Under the pieces are notes generated by a model, which worked only from the letters and a program-made list of their open reading frames with translations, did no database searches and was not told where the DNA came from. DNA of 64,000 nt from Caprimulgus europaeus. Lineage: Eukaryota > Chordata > Aves > Caprimulgiformes > Caprimulgidae. Every line of letters begins with the position of its first letter. The first letter of the stretch is position 1. Both the position numbers and the translations under genes were made by a program. This document shows positions 52,289 through 64,000 of the stretch, piece after piece. The stretch is from the NCBI GenBank assembly GCA_907165065.1, contig OU015526.1, positions 64,813,723-64,877,722 of the forward strand. Reading direction: 5' to 3'.

Positions 52289-55200
52289 GTCCTTACCCTG
52301 CAATATAAATTGTCATAAGCAAAGAATAAGGTGAAGGGAAAAAATAGGCTACATGGTTCTCTAAAGCCAATAGATGACCAACACTCAACATGTCTCGTTT
52401 TGGCAGCATTGTTTTCTGAACCTTGACATCGTACCCTTTTTAAACTGCTTCTGACTTTCAGCTTACTTGGTGAAAAGAAGGGTTGACCAGGAATGAAGAA
52501 AACTTTTCATATTGAGAATGAACCTTTAGAATATTACTGTGAAAAATTAATTATTTTTTTCCTATTAGAAAATTAGGAAACAGAATATTCCTGACTCCTA
52601 TTCTTGAGTCCGTTACACTTGCTGATAGTGTCTGACAAACATAGTTTAGGCATTTAAAATGCCTTTCTGCCTTATTGACTGTGCCAGGCACCCACTGTCA
52701 ACTAGAACATTTCTCTTTTTCTCCTTCAGTTACTCTTATTAGATGTCCACAGTTACAGTTCTTCTTAACTTAGTTGGTGGTAACTTTCTTTATAACATTG
52801 CAACTTGTGGTGTTTGGGGAGTGAGAGCCTCTTAAGCAAAACCCTTGTTCCCTTTTAAATGTTTTTCTTCTGCTAATATGCATGCTGAATATGTCTTTGT
52901 TTTTTCAAGGATTTTTACATATTTAATTTTTAATAGAGGGTGAATCATACCTGTCTGTGTGTATAGAAGAATGACATTTCTAAGAAATAATGGTTTCTAA
53001 ACTAAGTAATAGCAGTGTGCTTGAAAAAGAAGGTATGTGTGATTGTGTGTTGTCATTGATGAAAACCTGCACTAAGAATCCAGCTAAGATTTCACTTTAA
53101 GGTGGTGGCTCATCTGAATCAAGGTACCAGCCTAAGGCCTTATGATCATGCCAATTATGCAATTTTTAGAATGGCCTAGGAAAATGTCATGGTTGCTTGT
53201 AACAACAGTAAAAATTGAGGAGGATGACCTTTCTGCTGCATTTGCTTTTACCTAAAGGTGCTCCTGCAAATGTGCCTTTTCCCTCTCATTTCCATATTAA
53301 CTCCTATATGTACACATACATATTTGCTTTTCTCAGCAGCAGTTGTGGTGGGAAAAAAAGGGCTGATATTTCTACTGTAGTTTCTTCCTGGCAGTTCCAG
53401 TGGTGTAATCCAGTGTGGGATGAATTTACAAAGTTTGATGTGTTATTATTAAAAAAAGGTTACTATTTAACATAAATTGTGTACATTTATCAGTAATTAT
53501 GTTTTAATTGTTGTCATTCAGACAAAGATTTCTCTTCAGAACAGTGTTTCATGTTATCTCAGAGTCTAATTTATGTCTGTTAAAAGGACTTGAAAGACTG
53601 TCTTTGACTTCTTAGGGTTTATGGTTAAATCTTTGAGCAAACACTGACAATATTTTAGGGACTCCATATACTTATCTGTTCCTGAACCATTCACATGGAT
53701 CAGCATTTTTTTCATAGACCCTACTTGCAGCAGCCCCCAAAAAACCCCACCCAAAGTAAAACAAGCCAACCCAACAACATGATCTTCATTTATGTGTAAC
53801 CTTCACTGTGACTAGAATGGGTGATTCTGGTTAAAATCTGATTTCAGGCTATTGCAAATATTTTTGTAAATAAACTTTTATGTTAAATATTATCTAGAAT
53901 AGTCACTTATCAGAATTATACCTGCCAGAGTGATAAAGGTCTGGTAAATATTATTTTTAGAATTTATGAATAGCCTTGACCTCTGTTTATTTGCTGATGG
54001 ACTTTATGGGGAAAAAAACCTGTGCTGTTAAAATATTCTCTGTGCTTGGCAGGGCTGTTTTCCCATTCAGCTTGCCACAAATTTACTGTGCAGACTTTTT
54101 TTGCCAATGATTCTTTCATATGATAACCTGTTGCCTTAAATCTGGTCTTTTTCTTTTTTTCAATTTTAAGTTATACTTGGTTTTGTAGGTTCTTGTATAA
54201 TTTTATGTAATATTTTTACAACTCTGGGTATAATCTTGATACAGCAGAGACCTCTACATATGTATGTCTTTATTTCTCACTAAAGGAGTTAGGAGTCTGT
54301 GTTAGTATGTCAGGCCAGGAGGTCTAAATGCCCTTAGCGTACCAGCATGCGTTTAACAGCCTCATACTTTCTACAGCTTGCTTTGTTGTTACTTTGTTGA
54401 GGACATTCTTTTTGTTGTTGTTTTGTTCTTTTTATTGAGAAGTTAAAAATCTGTATGAAGTATCTTTTGAAAATGTGACTGCTGCTGATGCCTTATTTTC
54501 CATTAAATTATACACATCAATTGACCCCTGTGCTGTGGCAGGGAAAAGTCAACATTGCGAGAAAACTGTGTTCCCTGAATGGGTGGATCTTCCAAATCTG
54601 GGGAAGTAAGATTTCCGTTGTCAATCCGTATGCCAATATCTAGGGGTTGTTCGTTTCTCTGTGTGTGGGCGTAAGTAATAATACTGTGTATTGCTAAAAC
54701 ATTTCTATTGCCAGTTGATACTGCAGAACTTCGCAGTACTTGGCTGTTGGAAATTAGTTTGCTGTAGGCTATTCTGGTCATAGTTAGTAGTTGTTTCCTG
54801 ATTTTGATATCACTTTTGATAATATAGAGTCTCACTATGATATTTTCTGATGATTTTCTGAAAAAGAAGAAGGTGGGATCACCTTTGTGCACAGATTTTC
54901 AGAAGCAGAAATAATTTTGATTGTCCATATTTCGACACTATGGATCAGTCAGTCAATTTTCATGAGGACTGGAAGACACTGATGTGTGAAATATGTACTG
55001 TATGAAAACATTCTCATCCTGTTTTATGGGATACATGTTGCAATTATGCAGTAAGCACGCGTAGGGATTGCTGCAGCGGTATCAATACTTGTACAATACT
55101 TGTATTGTCTGCAGAGGGAGTAAATGGTTAAGTTGTAATTCAGTAACTTGTCCTTACTCAACCAACACTGAGCATTAATGGAACTTAAACTTGCTGCGAG

Positions 55201-56707
55201 GTGCTCTGCCTGGCTGAATTGAATTTCTAGGTACATGTTGGTGCTTTGCTGAACCCAGGCTTGAGTAGCAATTGCTGTTGGGTGTCGTTTGGCACCCAAT
55301 ATAGTTGAACAGCATATTGTTTGCAGGGGCTAAAGATACTGTTGGGCCATGCCTTAGCTGGTCTGACTCTGGTTTTACTCTTTGTTTGGGCGTGTTGGAT
55401 GTGAGAGCCAGGTCAGGTCCCTGATCCGTTTTTCTCTGAAGCTATAAAAACCAATAGATTGGTGCAATTTAGGGGGCAGTGTAGTATGACATGAACACGA
55501 GAACAAACTGAAGCCTATGAAATATCATAAGCACATGTTTCTGCTAAAAGATAATGCATTGTTGAGCCATAATCTCAGCATTTATGTTTTCAGGGTATGT
55601 TTCTATAAGGCAGTTTCTGTTTTTAACTGTATGTCACTACATACATACATACAGTCGTCCAACAGAGTTGTAGGAGCTGGAATTAATAATGAACTGATTT
55701 AAACCAAAACTTATTGGAGAACAGTGGGGTGCTGTGATTTTAAATATAAACTTTGAGAGATCAGAACATACCACAGTTTAGGATGAATATAGAACCATAA
55801 CTTGTTCCCTGGCAAAAGTGTTTTACAGTATGGCTGTGTAAGAGTGGTAAAAATGATGCAATGGGGAGACTAAAAAGAATGTGTGAAAAACAGGTATTAA
55901 ATACATCTAAGTTTAGTACTTTTATCAGTTTTCACATGCAGCTGATTGCTAGCTACACAGTGCTTGGTGCTCAGCAGAGGAATTACTTTAGTTGAGCTGC
56001 AGTCTCTGCTGAGTGGGAGAGATCTGTGGAGAAAAAGTGAGGAGTATTTCCATTGTGTGCAGTTGTCCAAGTCCTCGCAGCATTATTGGGCACATTTGAA
56101 TGCACCCTAAATAGACCATGGCATGATTTGACTGCTTGCTGCCCTACTAGTTCAAACTGCAGTGGAAGGTCACAGTCTGCTGGGTCCTCGTGAAAGCCTT
56201 CTCCTGCTGGAGCCACATTGATTTTGCTGCTGGAGGAGACAGGCTGACCTTGGAGGAAGGTGTACTTTTTTGATTTATGCTACAGGGGAAGGCATCATAA
56301 GGTGGGGAAGGCACCGTTTATCCACACCAGCAGTTCCCAGTGTAGCCTGCTCCATTCCCAGTACAGGCAGGAGCAGCAGCAGCAGGACGTGGGTGGGAGG
56401 AGACACTCCCTTCTCACGCTTGGGAGCAGGGTGCGTGCGCATCCTTCCTGATATGCATCTTTCTGTTCAGGAACCCTGCAGTTTTACAAAACCTTGAGAG
56501 CTGATTTACTTTCAGAGCAAAGTTTGCAAATAAACTGTCTCTTTAAATGGGAAGCTTTGACCTTGTTTGGGTTGGGTGGGGTTTTTCTTTTTTTGTTGTT
56601 TTGTTTTGGGGTTTTTTTGCAACTGAGTTTTATTAACATGGTTTGACAGAGTCTGAAAGGCTGTGATCTAGGTGGTCAGTGCTGAAGAATCTAAAACACA
56701 AAAACCA

Positions 56708-56722
56708 CCCCCCCCCCCCCCC
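56708..56722. repeat. C15 homopolymer in intron 2
   Basis: An uninterrupted run of 15 C between A-rich sequences. Confidence 0.9.
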
Positions 56723-58159
56723 ACCTCAAACCTCATAAAACCCCCCAAAACAAGCAAACAACAAAAAAAAAGCTGCAGAAAACCAACACTGTGCAGTTGG
56801 TGATGCTGGATTCTGAAAAGGAAAAATAACATTGTTTGTATCTATTCAGTATATGAACAAATATTTTTGTAAGACATTGTTTCTTTACTGAGTTGTGTTA
56901 TAGTAGAAGTTTCCATATTGGTGGTAGGTCACAAGAAAATAACTTTAAGTTCAATTTTATTTCTTTATCTTAAACTGTGAATTAAGCTCCTGCAGTTACA
57001 TTAGAATGTGTTGTTAGCTGGTTGCTAAATTCAGTTTCTATGAATCTGTACTCCGTAAGCTGCATATTTGCTTCATGAATAAATTGATAGCTTAAATTTC
57101 ATATTTGGAGGTGGGGTGACTTAGGGTTAATGTATAAAGTTATTTCTTTAAAAAGAAAAAATGTAAACTTTGGTTGGAACATCTGAGCAGAAACAGAATC
57201 CAGTATTTGTGGATAATATGTAAAATGGCTTATGGGAATTTGTACGCTCTCCTAAGATGCATGAGTACGCTGCTGATTGTGGTTAGTGATAATTAATAAT
57301 AGATCAAAGAGTTACAGCCCTGAGGTTAAAAAGCAAATTTCAGACTAATTGCTGAATGTTTCTGACAATTTTTATATCACTTCACTCATTTCCATTCTGT
57401 CTTCTAAACAATACTTTCTACTTGCCTCTGGAGGTGAAATAACTTTTTGAATGGGCTTTCAAGCTACAGTTTGGACTGGACACACAGATCTCTTCTATTT
57501 TGCTTTTCTTTCCTTGCATGATTTCGGGAGCTGCTATCCCAAGTTCCTAAAAATGGCGGCTTTATAAATCAATTCCCTAGCAATTAGGTTTCTGAAAAAG
57601 AATGCAATCTGTAGTAATGTTTTTTTAATCTTTTGGATGTGGGGGAATATTTTACTTCCATTTCTGTGTGTGTATAACCATTTCAGGTTCGTATTCAGTC
57701 TTAAGTGTACAAAATAAACATGTATTTTAGAAGGTTATTTTGGGCAGTGTAATCTCTCAGTGCTTTGAGAGTTTTTAATTGTAGGTCAGAATTAGGAACT
57801 TAAGTAGCTATGTTTGTCCTGACTAGGATTTTGGCTCTCCCAAGTGCTGAACTGTAGGGTCTTGCCTGCATTTTTGGCAGTGGTTTTCTGAATCCTGTGT
57901 TGTGCTAGCATGGTAGCACAGTCCTGCAAAAACACATCACTACAGTATTTCATTTCTTATGCTCGCCCCCTCTTCCTCAGTACCTGCCTCAAAGGGTTGG
58001 GATGGAGGGTGCGTGGAAACTGTCCCACTCTTGGCTTAGGAAACCCCCAAGGAGATTGGAGCAGTTCTCTGGGCAAAGCGGTGCTCTGCTCAGTTTTTAA
58101 GTCATGCTTTGCTTCTCGATAGCAGATTTAGGCCATCTAGGAGAGGGGCCAACCACTGA

Positions 58160-58380
58160 GTTTCGCTGGGATGAGAAGGGGCTGAAGCGTGCGCGCGTTG
58201 CCCTGCTCTGGCAGGCAGCTGCCCGTGCCCGTGCGTCCGCGCCCGTGCGTCCCGTGGGCTTGCGCAAGGCAGCCACGTCCCTGTACCCGTGCGAATGCGT
58301 CACCTGGCGTGTCCTTACCGAGACCTGTGCTCTCCGAGCCCTTTGGAAACCTGGTTTCACAACCGGCGAGCCCCGGTTTA
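58160..58380. promoter_or_regulatory. Intronic CpG islet with C/EBP palindrome
   Basis: Within AT-rich intron 2, this block holds about 24 CpG dinucleotides in 220 bases. It includes two copies of GCCCGTGCGTCC (58227-58238 and 58241-58252) and the perfect C/EBP palindrome TTGCGCAA at 58260-58267. Such an islet can be an enhancer or an orphan promoter. A 111-residue open frame covers it but resembles no family I know. Confidence 0.45.
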
Positions 58381-59542
58381 CTCTGGCAATGTCTCACCTT
58401 GAAAAATCAATCGTGTTTGTATCTTTAGCTCTTTGTTAGTACTGCTGTAGATAAGAGAGTGGGGAGGGGGCTCTTTTGCAGGTGGTTTGCCATATTCCCC
58501 GTTCAAACACGGACTCTTGTCTGACTGAAGCAAGGCTGGAGGTGGGACATGGTCTCCCAGTCAAGTATCATGTCGCCGCCCTCAGACTAGGAGCAGGAAA
58601 GGGATTGCTTCTGGAAGCGCTCCTTAAGGTCGGGACATCAAGACAGCAACCTTTATTTTCCCTTAGAAGGCTTGAGTTCAAATATGAGCCGCTCCAAAAC
58701 GTTGGAGATCTCGCTTTTAGCATTGCTGAAGCCTTGTCTCTAGAAACCTGTCACGCACTTCAGCATTTTTGAAGACTGGAGTGCCAGGGACCTTGCAAAT
58801 GAAGGTGGGTGGGAAATTTGCACTGTTTCCAGGCAGACTATCTGAGCTGTCAGCTTCATTATTTTAAACTAAATTAAATTTGTGCTAGAGAGTGCAGTAT
58901 GTTAGAGCAGTTAGGGAGCTCTTCCTCTAATGGTAACTTCAAATCTACTTTGCTAGATCTAACTTTGTTAAATTCCAAACTTGTTTGGATAAATTAAAAA
59001 AAAAAACAAACAACAAAAAAACCCCAAAACAATGATAAAAACCTTGCACAGGTGATGATCCTGGGATATGCAAAAATTTTCCAGGAGAATTAGAGACTCT
59101 TATTTGAAGACAATATAATATTATGTTTGCCATGTTTAAAGATCAAGGTCCATTCTTTTTTTTTTTTATTATTGTTTAGTAGAAAATAAACACACGTCAT
59201 CAGTTCTGGCCATCGGTCAAGAGATGCACGCTTCTGGACTGTTGCAGGTGCCACTCTCCATAACTGGCAAGGGATCTGGTCCCAGAGTTGGGCACAGTCC
59301 TTTGTTACGTGCACATCCATACATTTGGGCAGTAAATCTGTCCTCTGAAGCTGGGTGCGGCGGGGAGCTCCCGTAGCTCTCTGGGCACCCTAAGCCCAGC
59401 AGGGAGAGGATGGGATGCCCTGGTGGGATACTGTGGCAGAGGTCCTCTTCCCTGTTTCTTGGGGATTGCCCTCCAGCTGGTAGCCTGTTTGCTTGGGTTT
59501 AGGATGCACCATGTTTTGGTTTTGTTATTTTTGTTTGAAATC

Positions 59543-59561
59543 TGTTTGTTTGTTTGTTTTT
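59543..59561. repeat. (GTTT)n microsatellite
   Basis: Four to five GTTT units in intron 2. Confidence 0.85.
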
Positions 59562-60315
59562 GAGCACTAAGGCTTTCTTAAGTTAATAATTACAACTAAA
59601 TATTAGCAATCAATATTCCCTAAGGATTAGAAAAAGTTACCGAATGTGACTGGCTTGTCAAGGTTCTGCTTTGAACCTTTGTCACAGACCGCCCCACTGT
59701 AAAATGCGTCAAGGAAAGCCACGTTGCTGCAGGATTAACTCTACAAACCCTGTATGGCTTTATGTACTCTTCCTTCAGGTACGTGGTGGCAAACCAGAAT
59801 AATTCCCATTGGTTCAATTAGGATTTTTAAATCCTTGTTTTAATCTGAGTCCACGTAAACTAGTTGGAAGATGAACAAAGTGAGGGGGGTTAGACGTGTC
59901 AGCTTCTACTCAGTGTATGGAAGTAAATATTGGAAGTGTTCCAGAGCTTAATGGCTGCTGCCAACTAATGACATAAGAGAATGTTGCAATGAAACAATGC
60001 ACTTGATTTGTGCTTGTTTCCCAGCTAACCTTTCTGATTCTTGAGACTGCTTGGAATTTATGTTTTTGAAGATTTGACTGTGAAAAAGAGATTAGGCATT
60101 GAAAATTTTGTCTAAATATGTGGTAATGACAACTTCAAACTGCACATGCATATGAGATAAAGGACTGTTACTCACTTCATATTAAGCCCATTTGGTGGAA
60201 GAAGCAAGGAGGATGAGTGTTTTGGATGGACATATTATTTTAAAAAGAAAAAGAAAAAAAAAAAATCAGAGGACCTAATTTATATAGAAATAGAAATGAC
60301 AAGAATGATAAAGTC

Positions 60316-60550
60316 AAAGAATTATAGAAACATTTTGGTTGGAAAAGACCTTTAAGATTATTGAGTCTAGCCATAAGCCCAACACTGCTAAAGTCCTGAA
60401 GTCCACCACCAAACCATGTCCCTAAGCACCACATCTACATGTCTTTTTAAATACCTCCAGGGACAGTGACTCCACCACTTCCCTGGGCAGTGTGTTCTAA
60501 TGCTTGACAACCCTTTCAGTGAAGAAATTTTTCCTACTAACCAATCTAAA
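60316..60550 (-). mobile_element. CR1 LINE 3' fragment in intron 2
   Basis: The plus strand reads GGTTGGAAAAGACCTTTAAG, then AAACCATGTCCCTAAGCACC and ATACCTCCAGGGACAGTGAC, the complement of the CR1 3' UTR and RT end seen in the copy at 39337. It lies antisense to NR3C2 and is 5' truncated. Confidence 0.92.
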
Positions 60551-63338
60551 GAGTGAGTTGCTGATGTTTAACCAAAACTGGTTTTGACCAAAGCTGCAGC
60601 CATTGTGGGTGTGCAAATTGTTCTGCATTTCTTTCCTAATATAAACAAGAGTTAACTGTGTGCAGAAGGCTACTAACAAACTTGTTAGGTTTGCGTTAGC
60701 ATTTTTATTTGGATCAGAAATGTGCTTTTGAAGTGAATCTTGCATCTTCAGTGCTGTGGTTCACATCATCGGCCAGCTGGGGAGTGAAAAAGCAGATACT
60801 TCTTTGCCAGCAGTGAATGAAAAAAGCACTTCATGAACCGCCTAGGGCACTCCAGGCCCTAATGGCTTCTGTCCCTGGGACCCCACTGGAGCTGTTCTGA
60901 AGCATAACCCTTGTGACAGCTCGAAAGTGGATGGTGGCTCCTCAGGACCAACCGCACCTCTCAGTAGATCTCTTTCTATTGCACCACGCTGCCTGTAATG
61001 TAGATACTGCCTGTGTGCTAACTGCATTTTCCCCTGTTAACTCAAGCATCTAGAACTGAAAAAAGATTCAGGGTTACAGGCAGAGGAAGTTACTCCACAG
61101 AAAAATTGTAGGCAACTGTTTTCAGCAGATGTACTTGTTTATATGATGTGTCCAGAATGAGCAGAGTACCTACTTACTCTTCCTTCACAGCTCTCTAGAA
61201 ATCTTAAAAACCAACTGAATTAAATCCTGGAAGTAGGAAATGAAACTGAAGTGACAAATAGCCTGTATCCTGTTTTTTCATTAGTGAATTTAACTTATTT
61301 TCAACTAATTGAAAGATCTAGATACAGTTTGCAGATACTATCATTTTTTTTTTAATAATACTAATCTGTAAAGGAAAACAGAATTTATTATAGGTGGCTG
61401 TGTTAAGTATTTACAAGGTGTTGTAACTTAGGCAAACTAGCAACTTAGAATTGTTGTTGCAGGAATAAACCTACTTTGTGGATGAACAAATTTTTTGTAA
61501 AGTAAACCTATTGATTTGGAGCTAATTATATGTTGAGTATGTCTGATAAATTAATTTTAATATGGGGCTAATAGAGTTGAATAGGTGATGTATTAGTGGT
61601 TGTAAATGGCTTAGAGCCATTAAGTCTGTTTATAAGATAGATGTAGGAAGAAAGAGTTATAAGCTTATCTTAATTTCTAATGAATCAGCACTGTAATACC
61701 AAGATCCAGGTGAGTTTTGAGCTCATAGGCTAACTTCTTGGGAGGAGCTTTATGCTTTTCTTGTTTTCATACCCTCCATACTGTGATAAACAAGATGCCC
61801 CATGTCCTCCACCATTGTCCCATGTCCTTCCACCTGTATTAGCCCTTTCCATGATCTCAAGATGCTTTGGGTTCTGCTTGCTTCAGCACAAACACTTGAT
61901 ATCATGCTTATTAAAAGAAAGTCTAACTAAGGTTATCACAAGGTCCACAAAGCCGGCTCTGGTGCAGCATAGAAGCCGGCTCCTCCATCTGCCAAACTCA
62001 TGTTTATAGCTGGTGTGCTTCAAGGTATGAGGAGATGGCAGCCCAGCTGTGCTTTTGGGTGATAGCAGTGGTGAGGATCAGTAGGTGTTCCTGGGGACTT
62101 CCCTCGCCAGTGCCAGCAGCGTGGACATTTATAGTTCTTTCAAAATTCTGCTCAGGGTACCTTGAAGCTTTGACCTTGCACTGGGTCTAACTCCATAGGA
62201 AGAGTTATTGCTGATTTGGGTTATATATTGGGTTTTTTCCATCATAGGGTGTACACCAAAGTCAGAGGTGATACTGATGTTGGCATGACTTAAATCGATA
62301 AGGCAAGAGAAATGAGTGCAGTTTTCAGGCTGAGCAGAAGATATATTCAGGACCAAATAGGAATGAGCTTGAGATGAGGAATGCAGAAGAATAAGAAATA
62401 TGATTTAATGAAAAAGAGAAGGATTATAGGAGCAAGGGAAATAGCAGGTATTGGCACAGGAGGATGTAAACTTAATATGGTACACCAGATCCTAGGAAAA
62501 CTAATGGTTTTGTCTGACATGACTAAAAATTGAGAATATTCAACATCTCATCAGTTAGGTTTACAAGAAATAGCTTTGAGTCATTTTTATAGATGTGTTT
62601 CATGTAATCAGTTGGAAAGGCAACAGTAAATACACAAAAGTTTCCCATTTACTGTTTTTGGTACAGTACATTTCACATGGGAAGATTAAGGCACCTCTGA
62701 ACTGGGCACGAGTCGATGATGGAATATGTTAAATTATCCACTGCTGAGAGGACAGAAGTGTGAAAATCATCTGCCATTTGTAGAAGACTTTGTATTAATG
62801 AACTTTTGGTTCATCTCTGTTACTTTATCTGCAGTGTCCAAGATACTTGTGTTGTTACAGGTCCTGCAAATGTAAAGTACTATGTATCCAACTCTTAATT
62901 ATATTTCTATATGACGTCAGGTCTGTGGATTAGGAAAGTGAGATGTCAAGGGTAAATTTAGGTTGGAGCTTCTCCGCCAAGTCCTCAATGCTCCCACCAG
63001 TAGCTTAGTATATATTAGCCTGTTTCTTTAAAGGCTTGAAGTAAATATTGAGTAAGGTTTCCTAGCAACATTTGTAAGGTTAAGGAAAAATCAAATTTGC
63101 CAGGTATTGCTTCTGGAGCACACTAGTCTTTCTATTTCAAAATGTATACTTTTGTTACATTTTCTGCAGTATGAAGTACTTAACCAGAATCTGATTGTAA
63201 ATAAATCATTTTAGAGTCCAAGGACAAGTCAGCTGAAATATTATTCTTACTTTGGGACACAGATTTTCTTTTGCTGTGTATTTGTTCTGTGCCTAAACTA
63301 ATGAAGACTAACCTTACTTGACTTCTGCAAGGATTAGC

Positions 63339-63374
63339 TATATATATATATCTGTGTATGTATATGTATATATA
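63339..63374. repeat. TA/TG microsatellite
   Basis: A TA run followed by mixed TGTA and TATA units. Confidence 0.88.
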
Positions 63375-63957
63375 AAAAATACAACAAAAATAAACCCAGT
63401 AGGTATCTTCCACCGTTTAAGCCTGCTAAAAGAAAAGGTTCTTATTTATTGTTGGTTTTGTCAAAGTAAACAAAGAAATGATATGCACATCCAAACGGTC
63501 TTTTGAGTTTGCAGAGGTCTGAGATTTATGGGTGGTAGAATATCTTACAGAAATCTTGATTTTTCTTCAACTTTGGTTTGTAGTGACAGGAGAGAACATC
63601 AGAATGAATACTTTCTGCGGTGACATTAGAGTAAAAGATTCATGTTCTTTTAGCCTGTTTGGTAATTGCATGCAACATCTTCACAGGTGCTTTGGATGTG
63701 TGAGAGGTGTGTGTACCTATGGTATGCCTACTCTGGGTAGCATAGGTCCCCTTTGAGAAACATAGAAGGCTGGAATTTAGGTTAGCTCAGGACAGATAGA
63801 TAGCGAAGGGGAGCAAGGAATGGAAAAATTTGGTTGGCTGCTTCCAGTCCTAAGTTTTTGAGTCTATAAATAGAGTCTATCAGAATATTTCTAGTTAGTT
63901 CTGGGGAAAGTCAGCTGCTGTGCTGGGGATTGGCTGTGCTCCCAGAATGAGGAGGGG

Positions 63958-63973
63958 AAAAAAAAAAAAAAAA
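63958..63973. repeat. A16 homopolymer
   Basis: An uninterrupted A run near the window end, with no retroposed sequence recognisable upstream of it. Confidence 0.85.
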
Positions 63974-64000
63974 GTATGATAGGAGGCCTATTGAAAAATC

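Larger units (their letters stand above)
49555..64000 (+). other. NR3C2: NR3C2 intron 2 (5' part)
   Basis: Everything after the coding-exon donor is intron; the exon for the first zinc finger is not reached. The NR3C2 intron 2 is very long in other vertebrates, so 14.4 kb without an exon is expected. The content is mostly AT-rich unique sequence, with one CR1 fragment near 60316-60550, a CpG-dense islet at 58160-58380, a C15 run at 56708, several A- or T-rich strings and a TA/TG microsatellite at 63339. No other gene is supported on either strand. Confidence 0.85.

Noticed and set aside
58104..58439. 111-codon frame over the intronic CpG islet
   Set aside because: No family resemblance; open because of local GC richness, and opposing frames of similar length overlap it.
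1..64000. Search for CRISPR arrays, tRNA or rRNA genes, complete retroviral LTR pairs and a novel multi-gene system
   Set aside because: None could be seen. The sequence is a vertebrate gene-poor flank plus one receptor promoter, exon and intron; no evidence supports a new system.

Overview
This window is vertebrate, almost certainly bird, genomic DNA. It is AT-rich and gene-poor, with one very GC- and CpG-rich island. Its recognisable interspersed repeats are CR1 LINE copies, the typical avian and sauropsid LINE, plus a few worn MIR-like pieces. It holds one confidently identified protein-coding exon. That exon (47795-49554, + strand) is the large first coding exon of NR3C2, the mineralocorticoid receptor, encoding 586 codons and two bases of the next. 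Species cannot be fixed from the sequence.

Layout. Positions 1 to about 42080 are the 5' flank of NR3C2. No exon is visible there, only unique AT-rich DNA, four CR1 pieces (9401-9815 minus, 15715-16396 plus, 27700-27760 minus, 39337-39706 plus), three MIR-like remnants and simple repeats. This fits the large gene-poor interval that lies 5' of NR3C2 in other amniotes. About 42080-45480 is a promoter-type CpG island with GC boxes, two CCAAT boxes, a TATA-like AT patch, and at least two splice donors that could end alternative untranslated first exons (43145 and 44774). Mammalian NR3C2 is known to use two alternative non-coding first exons. Intron 1 then runs to 47792. The coding exon follows with an acceptor at 47791-47792 and a donor at 49555-49556. 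From 49555 to the end is the start of intron 2, with one CR1 piece (about 60316-60550 minus) and a small CpG-dense islet at 58160-58380. The DNA-binding and ligand-binding exons lie beyond the window.

How it fits together. The window is a regulatory and N-terminal coding segment of one steroid-receptor gene: distal flank, promoter island, untranslated first exon or exons, and the exon carrying the whole N-terminal transactivation domain. No operon, CRISPR array, mobile gene cassette or undescribed multi-gene system is present. The observations most worth checking are regulatory: a two-codon upstream ORF just before a strong donor, a perfect 22-bp palindrome at 19669, a SOX/TCF/PBX-MEIS motif cluster at 30756, a C/EBP-bearing CpG islet in intron 2, and an in-frame stop built into the exon 2 donor with a nearby AATAAA.
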